Positions 16,542-24,331 of a DNA stretch of 29,216 nt are shown one piece after another (position 1 is the first letter of the stretch; every line of letters starts with the position of its first letter). The DNA is taken from NCBI GenBank assembly GCA_011049795.1, contig DRHD01000382.1:1-29216 (forward strand). Direction: 5' to 3'. Source of the stretch: Porticoccus sp. (GTDB lineage Bacteria > Pseudomonadota > Gammaproteobacteria > Pseudomonadales > Porticoccaceae). Below the pieces are notes generated by a model that saw only the letters and a program-made list of their open reading frames with translations, was not told where the DNA came from and made no database searches. The position numbers and the translations under genes were made by a program.

Positions 16542-18236
16542 CTAATTCTCTGTATCTTTTGATCCGACTGCACCATTTATTTGAGCGTAATACGACTTGC
16601 GGAACTCGCCCAGAATATCTTCTCGTTTATTATCATCGAAGCCTACATTAACCAGCGCCATGCGGGCCAATTCCATACTTGTCTCTACATTTTCAGAGAC
16701 AACACCCGATGCCCCCAACCTTCTCAATTCAGCACACTTATTCAGGCTATGGCCGCGTACATAAATAACCATGTCAGGGTATGTTTTTCTTAATGTTGAA
16801 ACCAAATGCTCCGTCGCATCAAAATCATTCAGCGTCACAATAATAATCTTGGCATGACCTGCACCAGCAGAACTCAATAACGTTGGGTTACACACATCGC
16901 CAAAAAATACAGGGTGACCATTCGCTCGTTCTTTTTCAACAATTGAAGCATCTGAGTCCAGGGCTATAAACGGTATGTCTGCCATCGAAAAAATTTCACC
17001 TATTCGGTGACCAACTCGACCGAATCCTGCCAGTACTATTGGTGCCACCGGCATCTCAATATTTTTAATTTTCCTTTTCTCTTTTTCTTTACTAAGCCGT
17101 TGTGCGAAATGTGCAAGAATCGGTGTTACAAGCATACTGAGAAGTACGACAATCAGGAGTTGTTGAAACAGTTCTTCACTAAAAAGCTCCGCCAAATAGG
17201 CTAGAGAAAATAACACCAAGGCAAACTCACCGCTCTGGGCAAGTATCATGGCAACGGCAAGACTGTTTTTTGTCTTGATGCCAAACAGGTACGCTAACGG
17301 GAAAAGCACAACGACTTTTATGATAATTAATGCACCCACCAACCCAACTGACACCAGTGGGCTTTCAAACAACAATTCTAAATCGAGCAGCATGCCCATC
17401 GACATAAAAAAGAGGCCCAGCAACAACCCGCGAAAAGGCTGAATTTCAGCCATCACCTGATGCCGATAAGAGGAGTCGGATATAAGCAATCCGGCCAGGA
17501 ATGCACCCATCGCCATAGAGAGCCCAACATGCTCTGTGACCCAAGCGGTGCCAAGTACAAGAAGAACCGCAGACGCCGTAAAAACTTCCGAATTACCGGA
17601 CAGTGCCACACGGTGTAGTATCGGATGTAACAGGTAGCGGCCCACCAGCACAATTAATCCAAGGATCAATATCGACTCAACCAGTGCGAACCCAATATCT
17701 TTACCAACACTGAGCTCTGTCATGGTCAGTAACGGCACCAAAGCCAATAAAGGCACGACAGCAAGATCTTGAAGTAACAACACCGAAAAAGACGTGCGCC
17801 CATAAATCGATGTCAGTGATTTTTGTTCAGTAAGTAGTTGCAGCACAAATGCCGTTGAAGAGAGTGCTAGCGCAGGGCCAATTAAGATCACCGCACGCAA
17901 GGGAATACCGAACACAAAATATCCGATACAACCCAGTAAAACCCCGGTCAGCAATACCTGAAGGCTACCCAGACCAAACACTAACCGTCGCATTAGCCAG
18001 AGACGTGATGGTTTCAGCTCAATACCAATCACAAACAGCAGAAGGACAACCCCAATTTCTGCGAGGTATCTGATCTCACTCACATTGCCGATCAAACTTA
18101 ATCCCGATGGGCCAACAATGACACCGGATATCAGAAAACCAGGAACAGCACCTAACCTGATTGCTTGAAAAATAGGGACGGCAATCACTGCCGCTGTAAG
18201 CAAAATAATAATATCAAGCAGGTAATGTGAAATCAT
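16542..18236 (-). CDS. CPA2 family monovalent cation:proton antiporter with RCK domain
   Basis: A 564-residue inner-membrane protein of the KefB/KefC type. Residues 1-385 hold about twelve to thirteen membrane helices with the family blocks GVIVGPSGLSLIG, LLLFVIGIELKPSRLW, LALSSTAFVLQLLTEQ and GAFLAGLLISDSSYRHQV. An RCK N (TrkA-N) NAD-binding domain begins at about 400 (IVLAGFGRVGHRIGEIF). K+ or Na+ efflux in exchange for H+, gated by the cytosolic nucleotide domain, is the expected role; the ion cannot be read from sequence. It probably forms an operon with the downstream amidohydrolase gene. Confidence 0.9.
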   Translation of the reverse strand: MISHYLLDIIILLTAAVIAVPIFQAIRLGAVPGFLISGVIVGPSGLSLIGNVSEIRYLAEIGVVLLLFVIGIELKPSRLWLMRRLVFGLGSLQVLLTGVLLGCIGYFVFGIPLRAVILIGPALALSSTAFVLQLLTEQKSLTSIYGRTSFSVLLLQDLAVVPLLALVPLLTMTELSVGKDIGFALVESILILGLIVLVGRYLLHPILHRVALSGNSEVFTASAVLLVLGTAWVTEHVGLSMAMGAFLAGLLISDSSYRHQVMAEIQPFRGLLLGLFFMSMGMLLDLELLFESPLVSVGLVGALIIIKVVVLFPLAYLFGIKTKNSLAVAMILAQSGEFALVLFSLAYLAELFSEELFQQLLIVVLLSMLVTPILAHFAQRLSKEKEKRKIKNIEMPVAPIVLAGFGRVGHRIGEIFSMADIPFIALDSDASIVEKERANGHPVFFGDVCNPTLLSSAGAGHAKIIIVTLNDFDATEHLVSTLRKTYPDMVIYVRGHSLNKCAELRRLGASGVVSENVETSMELARMALVNVGFDDNKREDILGEFRKSYYAQINGAVGSKDTEN

Positions 18237-18304
18237 AAGCTATAAGAAAACATGTATTAGAGTATGAAGCTTAAAGTATAAAATATAAAATAAGGGTAAC
18301 CGTG

Positions 18305-18718
18305 CTAACCAAACTGCACGGGCACACCCTCTCGGTCAAACGCCATATATTTGGAGAGATCACCACCATTTTCTACCACGTGCAACATCATTTTAAGCGG
18401 CTCCTCCGCATCATCGGAACTCGGAACGGCACCGTTTTTTCCCGCAAGGCCGGCAACCAAAACAATTTGCCAATCTTTTTCTATTCTCTCAGCTTCAGCC
18501 ACCAGCGCCGAGAATGTACTCAATTCACCCAATGTCTTATCGACACACATGATGGGTTGTAATGCACCGCCTTGCCCGGAATGGAAACGGCTTGCATCCT
18601 CATCTCCATGATCGTCAGGCAGTGATGCTCTTAAAAAAACGAACAGTAGACGTTGCGGCTCGGGTTGTTGATTGGCCGCGGACAACAGGGATTCATAGCT
18701 GGTAATATTAATCTGCAT
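18305..18718 (-). CDS. Conserved protein, often mislabelled ribonucleotide reductase alpha subunit
   Basis: A 137-residue soluble protein. It resembles short proteobacterial proteins that databases commonly call ribonucleotide reductase subunit alpha, but it has none of the 10-stranded barrel, cysteines or length of a true NrdA. Conserved-looking blocks are QQPEPQRLLFVFLRASLPDD, GGALQPIMCVDK and WQIVLVAGLAG. The function is unknown. AAAAGGAGT sits only one base before the ATG, unusually close, yet no other start fits. It is 68 bp upstream of the antiporter gene on the same strand. Confidence 0.8.
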   Translation of the reverse strand: MQINITSYESLLSAANQQPEPQRLLFVFLRASLPDDHGDEDASRFHSGQGGALQPIMCVDKTLGELSTFSALVAEAERIEKDWQIVLVAGLAGKNGAVPSSDDAEEPLKMMLHVVENGGDLSKYMAFDREGVPVQFG

Positions 18719-18980
18719 ACTCCTTTTGATTAGCTAACCGTATGATGGAACAGACGCTACACGCCCAACTATAACGTTTTAATGAAAGGGGGCTGTGACA
18801 CAGGACAATAACATTAGCAATCAATCATCACTGATCTTACCACCCTAAATATTCTATTAAAAAGTCTCATCTGACCCTGCTTATGCTATTTATGCCTATA
18901 CTCTTCTTAGTTGGTAGTACGCCAAGACAAAACCACTGATTTGTAGCATCCACTAATTTCTAAGTTAATGGGAGATGAAT

Positions 18981-19391
18981 ATGGCAACGACCAATTCTGT
19001 CACACGCGGCGTCCATCATGTCGGGCTGACCGTGCCTGATCTGAATGCGGCACAAGCATTTTTTGTCGACGCCTTAGGTTTCAACGTGCTGGGCAAAGTA
19101 CCGGATTATCCGGCGGTTTTTCTTTCAGATGGCGGCACGATGATTACCCTGTGGCAAGCGGATAAGCCGGGAAATGCCACGGGGTTTGATCGAAAAAATG
19201 TCATCGGCCTGCATCATTTGGCATTCAAGGTGGACGGCGATGCGCTTGATCCGCTCTACACGCAATTACAGACAACCGTGAATGTAAAAATCGAGTTCGC
19301 ACCGGAACCACTGGGCGACGGACCGACCCGGCATTTCACCATTTCCATGCCGGGTGGCATACGGATCGAGTTTATTGCACCGGCAGCTTAA
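18981..19391 (+). CDS. VOC (glyoxalase/dioxygenase fold) family protein
   Basis: A 136-residue vicinal oxygen chelate protein with one pair of beta-alpha-beta-beta-beta modules. Likely metal ligands are H13 (GVHHVGLTV), H79 (IGLHHLAFKV) and E130 (GIRIEFIAP). The substrate is unknown. The ATG at 18981 is preferred to 18975: GGGAG (18970-18974) is six bases before it but would touch the earlier ATG. It lies 47 bp upstream of the large flavoprotein gene on the same strand, and the two probably work together. The region looks richer in CpG than its neighbours by eye, which may indicate transfer. Confidence 0.88.
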   Translation: MATTNSVTRGVHHVGLTVPDLNAAQAFFVDALGFNVLGKVPDYPAVFLSDGGTMITLWQADKPGNATGFDRKNVIGLHHLAFKVDGDALDPLYTQLQTTVNVKIEFAPEPLGDGPTRHFTISMPGGIRIEFIAPAA

Positions 19392-19438
19392 GTTATGTTG
19401 ATTTTACGGTAATACCTAACGGGCAAGGAGAATCTACG

Positions 19439-21550
19439 ATGACGACGATTGACATTGAATCGCCGTTTCATCGCGGCGAACAAGATATCCAATCACGGTT
19501 AGGCGTGCGCGAGCAGGTCGAGGAACTGGGACAACGGTTCATTCGTGATCACATGCCGGAGCAACAAAGGGCGTTTTATGCGCAACTGCCGTATTTACTC
19601 ATCGGTACAGTGGACGACGCGGGGCGCCCCTGGGCATCAATCCTCGCAGGACGCCCGGGTTTCGTACACACGCCTGATCCCTACACATTAAGTATCGAAG
19701 CCCGGCCCATTTTCGGCGATCCACTTAACGACACTCTGTCGGAGGGATTACAGGTCGGCTTGCTCGGTATCGAATACCAAAGCCGTCGGCGAAATCGCAT
19801 GACAGGCAAAGTCGCGGCTTTAGATGACAAATACATCGACATCAAGGTCGACCAGACTTTTGGTAACTGCCCGCAATATATCCAGGCGCGCGACTATGAG
19901 CTGTTACCCGACATTGACAGTATTGGCGAGGATCGCCCTGTCCACCGAATCAAGCGGCTCAGTGACAGGGCCCGCGAAATCATTTCTCTAGCGGACAATT
20001 TCTATATTGCCACGCATTATGCCGGCGGATCTGATGACGTGACTTGCGGCGCCGACGTTTCACATCGCGGCGGAAAACCGGGTTTCGTGCGTATCGAAGA
20101 CGACCAGACGTTAATGTTTCCTGATTTTAAAGGGAACAATCACTTCAATACCCTTGGCAACATTCTTCTGAATCCCCGTGCTGGTTTGTTATTCATTGAT
20201 TTTAATAGCGGTGACCTCGTGTACCTGACCTGCACGGCTGAAATCATCTGGGACAGCGAACAGGGACACGCTTTCGCTGGTGCCGAGCGATTGGTGAAAT
20301 TGACCCTGGACGAGGGGCTGCTGATCGAAAGGGCAATACCGATCCGTTGGAACTTCCTTGAGTATTCTCCCAGTCTGGAAAAGACCGGTTCCTGGGCAGA
20401 AGTTGCCGAGACATTGGCCGAACGAATAAAAGGCAATGTGTACAGACATTACCGGGTCGCACGAGTGGAGCCGGAGAGCACCGTTATTACATCTTTTTAT
20501 CTTGAGCCGGCCGATGACGAAAAGATTCATTGTCATAAAGCGGGTCAATTTTTACCCATAGAGCTTCATCTGCCCGACGCGGATAAACCGATTCAAAGAA
20601 CCTACACAATTTCGAATGCACCGAACGGTGAATATTACCGTCTTTCCATCAAGCGGGAGCCCCCTGCAAAGCCCGGATTGCCAGCGGGCGCCTCATCTAA
20701 TTATTTTCATGATCAGGTAAAAGTCGGCTCAACGATTCGCGCCATGTCACCGCGAGGCAAGTTCGTACTGGATGAACCAAGCACACGCCCGGTAGTACTG
20801 ATCAGTGGCGGGGTCGGCATTACGCCCATGATGAGTATGCTGGAAGAGCTGGCAAACGAAAGTATTGGCTGCGGGTGCAATAATCGGCAAGTTTGGTTTG
20901 TCCATACTTCCCGCAACTCTCAACTGCATGCCTTCGAAAAAGACGTGCGCGATCTTGCGAAAAAGTGGCCCTGTCTGCATGTGCACTTTTGTCACAGCAA
21001 GCCATTAGCGACGGACGTCGAAGGAGAGGACTACGATAGCCTTGGCCACATAGATATCGAACTCATCAAATCGCTGTTGCCCTTTGATGATCATGAATTC
21101 TATATCTGTGGTCCAGCGCCCTTCATGACCTCACTGTACGATGGTTTAAAAGGATTAAACGTATCGCATGAACGCATTCACTACGAATTCTTTGGCTCGG
21201 GTGCAAGCTTGCATCATGACCGGCCAAGTGGTTTTAAATCTCTGACTGAAGAGCTGGGTGACCGTGGACCCGTCGCAGTGCGGTTGGCCCGTTCCGGCAT
21301 CGAAGCACGCTGGGACCCGAGTCAGGGCACGCTACTCGACTTTGCAGAAGCGCATGGACTCCAGCCCGCATATAGCTGTCGTTCCGGTATTTGCCAGACT
21401 TGTGTGACAAAAATTCTAGAGGGTGCCGTCCAATATACAGAACCTCCCATGACACCACCCCCTGAGGGTCAGGCGTTAATTTGTTGCAGCTACCCGGTGC
21501 CCCCGCGCTCAAGTGACGAAGAAGCGGGACCCTTGGTACTCGACTTGTAG
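19439..21550 (+). CDS. PNPOx-like / ferredoxin-reductase / 2Fe-2S fusion flavoprotein
   Basis: A 703-residue soluble redox protein with three parts. Residues about 30-330 are a pyridoxamine-phosphate-oxidase-like split barrel (PYLLIGTVDDAGRPWAS; FPDFKGNNHFNTLGNI), a flavin-binding fold. Residues about 335-600 are a ferredoxin-NADP reductase module with the FAD motif RTYTISN (387-393), the NAD(P) motif SGGVGITPMMSML (456-468) and CGPAPFM (558-564). The C-terminal part is a plant-type ferredoxin with C647, C652, C655 and C682/C683. Electrons should flow from NAD(P)H through flavin and the cluster. The acceptor is unknown; oxidative or nitrosative detoxification would fit. AAGGAGA precedes the ATG. 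It is the downstream partner of the VOC gene. Confidence 0.88.
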   Translation: MTTIDIESPFHRGEQDIQSRLGVREQVEELGQRFIRDHMPEQQRAFYAQLPYLLIGTVDDAGRPWASILAGRPGFVHTPDPYTLSIEARPIFGDPLNDTLSEGLQVGLLGIEYQSRRRNRMTGKVAALDDKYIDIKVDQTFGNCPQYIQARDYELLPDIDSIGEDRPVHRIKRLSDRAREIISLADNFYIATHYAGGSDDVTCGADVSHRGGKPGFVRIEDDQTLMFPDFKGNNHFNTLGNILLNPRAGLLFIDFNSGDLVYLTCTAEIIWDSEQGHAFAGAERLVKLTLDEGLLIERAIPIRWNFLEYSPSLEKTGSWAEVAETLAERIKGNVYRHYRVARVEPESTVITSFYLEPADDEKIHCHKAGQFLPIELHLPDADKPIQRTYTISNAPNGEYYRLSIKREPPAKPGLPAGASSNYFHDQVKVGSTIRAMSPRGKFVLDEPSTRPVVLISGGVGITPMMSMLEELANESIGCGCNNRQVWFVHTSRNSQLHAFEKDVRDLAKKWPCLHVHFCHSKPLATDVEGEDYDSLGHIDIELIKSLLPFDDHEFYICGPAPFMTSLYDGLKGLNVSHERIHYEFFGSGASLHHDRPSGFKSLTEELGDRGPVAVRLARSGIEARWDPSQGTLLDFAEAHGLQPAYSCRSGICQTCVTKILEGAVQYTEPPMTPPPEGQALICCSYPVPPRSSDEEAGPLVLDL

Positions 21551-21571
21551 TAGGAACGATAGAAGTAGCAA

Positions 21572-21638
21572 CCCTAATAGCACGCAGCTACGAGTTCGCA
21601 GCCACGTTGTGACAGCTTGGTACAGAGACTGGTTAAGG
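21572..21638 (-). repeat. attC-like site after the 117-residue gene (last of the array)
   Basis: On the minus strand it runs from R'' CCTTAAC (21632-21638) to a degenerate R' ATTAGGG (21572-21578), 67 bp. The R'' and two more bases (AACCTTAAC) exactly complement the first bases of the same cassette at 22088-22096. Internal pairing is weaker than in the sites at 24332 and 23838. It ends 22 bp past the stop of the convergent flavoprotein gene, marking the edge of the array. Confidence 0.5.
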
Positions 21639-21683
21639 TTGTTGATGACTAAGTTAAAATTGTTGTTATTAAAAATGAGCCTC

Positions 21684-22037
21684 TTAACTTGTCGCGCTTG
21701 AGAAATAGCTTTTTATCCACTCGTACAGTGTTTGGGCCGTTAGCTCATTAAGTGGGATTGTCTCAAATTTACCCTCAGGGTCTTGACCCTTAAAGGAAAA
21801 CTGGTAACTGACTATATCTGGTTGTTCATCATGCAAGATCACGATGATACGCTTGCCGCTTTTCAAGCAATCAATCGTCATCATATCAACGGGGATACCC
21901 TGGGAGCGCATCTTTTGGCTCACACCTACAACGGGATTAATATCCTCGAAATCCGCCTGGATACGCACGTGTGCTTCAGTTGCGGCATCAGATAATAGGG
22001 ATAGGGGTTTGTCTGTCAAAATAGAATTTCTTGTCAT
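21684..22037 (-). CDS. Cassette gene: 117-residue protein of unknown function
   Basis: I do not recognise this protein. It is soluble, with no signal peptide or membrane segment, and has a mixed alpha/beta pattern: VDMMTIDCLKSGKRIIVILHDEQPDIVSYQFSF in the middle and LTAQTLYEWIKSYF at the end. The stop TAA (21684) is followed by a 45-bp spacer and the R'' of its attC-like site. The cassette runs from about 22095 to 21578. Its 5' boundary complements its own R'' over nine bases. Confidence 0.7.
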   Translation of the reverse strand: MTRNSILTDKPLSLLSDAATEAHVRIQADFEDINPVVGVSQKMRSQGIPVDMMTIDCLKSGKRIIVILHDEQPDIVSYQFSFKGQDPEGKFETIPLNELTAQTLYEWIKSYFSSATS

Positions 22038-22089
22038 TTTAAAACCAAAAAAATTTAACTCATAGCAAGCACATAAGGTAAGTGGAGAA

Positions 22090-22151
22090 CCTTAACACCA
22101 AGCTCGCTAGCCGGGCAGATGTCTCACCGAGGGTGCAGTGTCTTATTAGCC
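22090..22151 (-). repeat. attC-like site between two unknown cassette genes
   Basis: A 62-bp site on the minus strand from R'' GGCTAAT (22145-22151) to R' GTTAAGG (22090-22096). The left half shares GGCTAAYAAG and CTGCAC with the site at 24332-24403, and the right half shares GAGCWWGGTGTTA. An internal stem pairs CACC/GGTG and CTCG/CGAG with a three-base bulge. The stop codon of the upstream gene (TAA, 22146-22148) lies inside R''. Confidence 0.65.
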
Positions 22152-22442
22152 ATTTTCTTTCCTCAGCTCTTCAATCAGTTCCTTCGCCTGCTCCCGACAG
22201 TGCAATATATGGTGATCCGGGAGTTCCACATCCCCCATCATCTCTAGCAATGTACTGTCATCTGTATCAACCAAGGCTACAGCGGTGATGGCCTCTTTAG
22301 CCAGAGGGTCACTGACAGAACCCAATAGATCTATCGTAGATCGGTTCTTTATATATCGCTCTACAATCCATTTTTTAAGTGTTTCAGGGGGGATTTGGCA
22401 AAAACACTTGGTAGGATGCGGTAAATGTTTAAGATCATTCAT
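22146..22442 (-). CDS. Cassette gene: 98-residue protein of unknown function
   Basis: Not recognised. A small soluble protein starting MNDLKHLPHPTKCFCQIPPE, mostly helical by appearance (ETLKKWIVERYIKN; HCREQAKELIEELRKENG), with four cysteines or histidine-cysteine pairs that could bind metal (C14, C16, HILHC). The frame is open to 22517, but the ATG at 22442 has AAGGG (22451-22455) upstream and starts after the attC-like zone. The last codon and stop (GGC TAA) are part of the R'' core of its attC-like site. Confidence 0.65.
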   Translation of the reverse strand: MNDLKHLPHPTKCFCQIPPETLKKWIVERYIKNRSTIDLLGSVSDPLAKEAITAVALVDTDDSTLLEMMGDVELPDHHILHCREQAKELIEELRKENG

Positions 22443-22482
22443 GCTGATTTCCCTTGGCGGCTTATATCTTAAAAACCTGTCG

Positions 22483-22573
22483 CAATAACACGTCTTAATA
22501 ATAGGCCGGGAAAACACATAGCGTTTATAGGTTCGGGGCAGCTTGCTGGGATAAGTCGATTGATTTGTTGGTT
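22483..22573 (-). repeat. Degenerate attC candidate
   Basis: The expected attC position between the 161-residue and 98-residue genes holds only weak cores: AACCAAC (22567-22573, minus) eight bases after the stop, and GTTATTG (22483-22489, minus) preceded by GACGT, similar to the GGTGTTA ends of other sites. Pairing is poor and neither core matches a cassette boundary. It is either decayed or not an attC. Confidence 0.2.
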
Positions 22574-22580
22574 CTTGACC

Positions 22581-23066
22581 TCAAAAGAACAGAAAGCCAT
22601 GAGATCCAGCCACTGCGCCAAATACAGCAATCAAGCTAAGCAGTAACAAGATGATATGCATGGTATGAAGCCGCATAAATGCAATATCGCTATTGTCAGT
22701 AGCTTTCTGGTGAAACCACCGATGGAGAAATAATGGCTCAAGAACAAATAATACGACGGTGAAGATAAACCAGACGAATGTCATTAGGTGCATCCACCAG
22801 AACTGCAGCTCCAAATACCGACTCCAGACATCCATAAAAAACAACATATATACCCCTGAAATACCTGTTATCAGGGTGGCTATCTTTGCTTGGAAAGAGA
22901 ACTTATTTTCGAGTCTTTCGAACAACTCCAATCGGTTTTCTGAAGCTGAGATTCTCTTGAGCGATGGAATCAGCACAGTTGTCACAAAGGCTACACCGCC
23001 AATCCATAGCACAACACCAATAATATGAAGCGAGCGCGCAAAGACAAAAATGTCAACATCTTGCAT
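22581..23066 (-). CDS. Cassette gene: four-helix membrane protein (CopD-like)
   Basis: A 161-residue inner-membrane protein with four predicted helices: about 8-32 (HIIGVVLWIGGVAFVTTVLI), 57-78, 85-112 (WWMHLMTFVWFIFTVVLFVL) and 133-157. Conserved-looking histidines (SLHIIG, WWMHLM, HRWFHQ, RLHTMHIILL) recall CopD-like and haem- or copper-binding membrane families, but this is resemblance only. It lies 29 bp after the 145-residue gene. The 5' core of this cassette (GTCATAC) appears mutated. Confidence 0.72.
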   Translation of the reverse strand: MQDVDIFVFARSLHIIGVVLWIGGVAFVTTVLIPSLKRISASENRLELFERLENKFSFQAKIATLITGISGVYMLFFMDVWSRYLELQFWWMHLMTFVWFIFTVVLFVLEPLFLHRWFHQKATDNSDIAFMRLHTMHIILLLLSLIAVFGAVAGSHGFLFF

Positions 23067-23080
23067 GTATTACCTTTTTT

Positions 23081-23141
23081 GTATGACGATCAAGTTCAAT
23101 TGCGCGGCTTTGCTGCGTCAGGCTGGGGTGAATGGTTAGCA
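23081..23141 (-). repeat. attC-like site overlapping the end of the 145-residue gene
   Basis: A 61-bp stretch on the minus strand from R'' TGCTAAC (23135-23141) to a mutated R' GTCATAC (23081-23087). R'' with three more bases (GCGTGCTAAC) is the exact complement of the cassette's own 5' end at 23555-23564. Downstream pairing is loose (TAACCATTCA against TGACGATCAA), as in a decaying site. The last 15 or so codons of the 145-residue gene read through it. Confidence 0.5.
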
Positions 23142-23533
23142 CGCTCACACCGGTGAGAGACAATGACCATGGTAAGAGCATACCCCAACGCCAAACTTAA
23201 CATGACCACCCCTCCCCAAAAGGAAACGGGTAGCAGGTAGGACTTGTCGCTCCCATCTGTCACTATGAGATAGACCCATTCGTCCAAAGCCATACTAAGC
23301 CCAACCCCAAACGCTATTGATGCAACGTCTAATTTTCGACTGTTACCTTCGAATAGAACCAAAGGTAAACCGCCAAACGTCACTAAGAGCAGTCCTAAAA
23401 ATAGGTGGTGAATATTGTAAATTCCGACATCAAAATTTGTATTAGGAAAAAGGTGCAAATAAAGCCGCAGCACCACAAAGGTCAGCAGCAGCGAAGACAG
23501 CACCAATACGGCACGCCTTTTATTTAAACTCAT
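23096..23533 (-). CDS. Cassette gene: 145-residue membrane protein
   Basis: A predicted inner-membrane protein with four helices (about 8-28, 38-60, 68-90 and 103-127). A short polar segment LDEWVYLIVTDGSDKSYLLP sits in the third and fourth helix region, and LDEW carries a charged pair in the membrane. I recognise the general type of small integral membrane protein but not a function. The last residues (about ANHSPQPDAAKPRN) are encoded by the attC-like site, a common feature of cassette genes, and are probably not functional. Exact 10-bp inverted repeats (23135-23144 and 23555-23564) bracket the gene. Confidence 0.72.
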   Translation of the reverse strand: MSLNKRRAVLVLSSLLLTFVVLRLYLHLFPNTNFDVGIYNIHHLFLGLLLVTFGGLPLVLFEGNSRKLDVASIAFGVGLSMALDEWVYLIVTDGSDKSYLLPVSFWGGVVMLSLALGYALTMVIVSHRCERANHSPQPDAAKPRN

Positions 23534-23557
23534 GAGAATACACTCATCACTCTTGCG

Positions 23558-23592
23558 TGCTAACGCCCGTGTATAGGGCGCGAGGTTCAGGC
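23558..23592 (-). repeat. Short atypical attC-like hairpin
   Basis: On the minus strand GCCTGAAC, then CGCCC, a 7-base loop, GGGCG and GTTAGCA. The GTTAGCA (23558-23564) is a good R' because it matches the 5' end of the 145-residue cassette. The left part does not complement the start of the CPXCG cassette (GTTATAC), and the 35-bp length is below the usual attC range. It may be a deletion or fusion remnant. Confidence 0.35.
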
Positions 23593-23610
23593 GTCATCTT
23601 TGATGCATTT

Positions 23611-23808
23611 TTAATAAGCTTCATCTTCATTACGCACCGATACAATGGGTTCACCACCATTTGAAATTGTCACTGTAAATAGAATGGGTCTACAGCATAC
23701 CTGGCAATCTTCTATATATTCTTGATCCACTTCAGAGGATTCTATCAGCACATCAATCAATTCTCCGCAATACGGGCAGCTAATTGTATTTTCAGATAAT
23801 GGGGTCAT
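23611..23808 (-). CDS. Cassette gene: CPXCG-motif cysteine-rich protein
   Basis: A 65-residue protein of the CPXCG zinc-ribbon-like family (PF14255). Paired metal-binding motifs are CPYCG (residues 11-15) and CQVCCRPI (about 35-42), followed by a short beta-rich tail (ILFTVTISNGGEPIVSV). The function of the family is unknown; zinc binding is expected. The frame is open to 23865, but that extension lies inside the attC-like site at 23838-23909, so the ATG at 23808 (MTPLSENTISCPYCG) is the start. This family is common in marine gammaproteobacteria outside cassettes. Confidence 0.85.
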   Translation of the reverse strand: MTPLSENTISCPYCGELIDVLIESSEVDQEYIEDCQVCCRPILFTVTISNGGEPIVSVRNEDEAY

Positions 23809-23837
23809 TGAACAATATTTCCCAAGTGTACGATTAG

Positions 23838-23909
23838 GTATAACGCCTGTAGAAAAGGCATGCAAAGCGTGTCCAGCCCGTAGGGCGATTTTGCCTACAC
23901 TTGTTATAT
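23838..23909 (-). repeat. attC-like site after the rhodanese gene
   Basis: A 72-bp imperfect palindrome on the minus strand from R'' ATATAAC (23903-23909) to R' GTTATAC (23838-23844). The arms pair as TGTAG with CTACA and AAAA with TTTT, with a GC dinucleotide left unpaired on one side, the kind of extrahelical base that orients attC folding. The loop contains its own CGCCCTACGGGC hairpin. R'' plus three bases complements the 5' end of the rhodanese cassette exactly. Confidence 0.7.
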
Positions 23910-23926
23910 TTTTGACTAATTACCAA

Positions 23927-24277
23927 CTACCCAAAAGTATCTTTTATGTCTTGAAATTTTGCCGTGATAGCGTGGACATTAGTGTAACCCATTTTTTGTA
24001 GCGTTAAAGCTGCTAGTGATGCTCGACCACCACCAGCACAGTGCGTCAAAATTAATGCATCTGGTTCAGAGCAAAGTTTCGACACTTTCATTTCGATTAA
24101 ACCGCGAGAGATATTTATGGAATCTACAAGTTTGTCAGTTGCCGCACTATCAGCCTCCCGCACATCGATAATAAAGGCGCTCTCTGAACTGTCATATAAT
24201 GATTTGGCTGATTGAACATCAAGACAATCAATCATTGTCTGAGCTTCAGCTATCAGTTCGCCTGCAGTTTTTATCAT
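23927..24277 (-). CDS. Cassette gene: rhodanese-domain protein
   Basis: A 116-residue single rhodanese domain, predicted to transfer sulfane sulfur or bind a persulfide in the cytosol. FIIDVREADSA (about 35-45) is the usual early Asp-Arg motif, and the active-site loop is ILTHCAGGGRASLAALTL with the catalytic cysteine in HCAGGGR. ALTLQKMGYTNVHAITA is the expected helix and strand after the loop. No signal peptide. The cassette from 24337 to 23844 has exact 10-bp complementary ends, the best boundary in the array. Confidence 0.88.
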   Translation of the reverse strand: MIKTAGELIAEAQTMIDCLDVQSAKSLYDSSESAFIIDVREADSAATDKLVDSINISRGLIEMKVSKLCSEPDALILTHCAGGGRASLAALTLQKMGYTNVHAITAKFQDIKDTFG

Positions 24278-24331
24278 TATAATTCCTCTTATATGTTACG
24301 AAAGATATTCCCTTAAAATCAGGTATTTAAA

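Noticed and set aside
20140..20548. Several overlapping antisense frames inside the flavoprotein gene
   Set aside because: They shadow a well-supported gene with clear domains; none has a ribosome binding site or recognisable product.
21632..21673. Imperfect 21-bp direct repeat after the 117-residue gene
   Set aside because: Only about two thirds of positions match; its first copy is better explained as the R'' core of the attC-like site.
23809..23865. Nineteen-residue extension of the CPXCG protein
   Set aside because: It is encoded partly by the attC-like site at 23838-23909 and is not part of the family.
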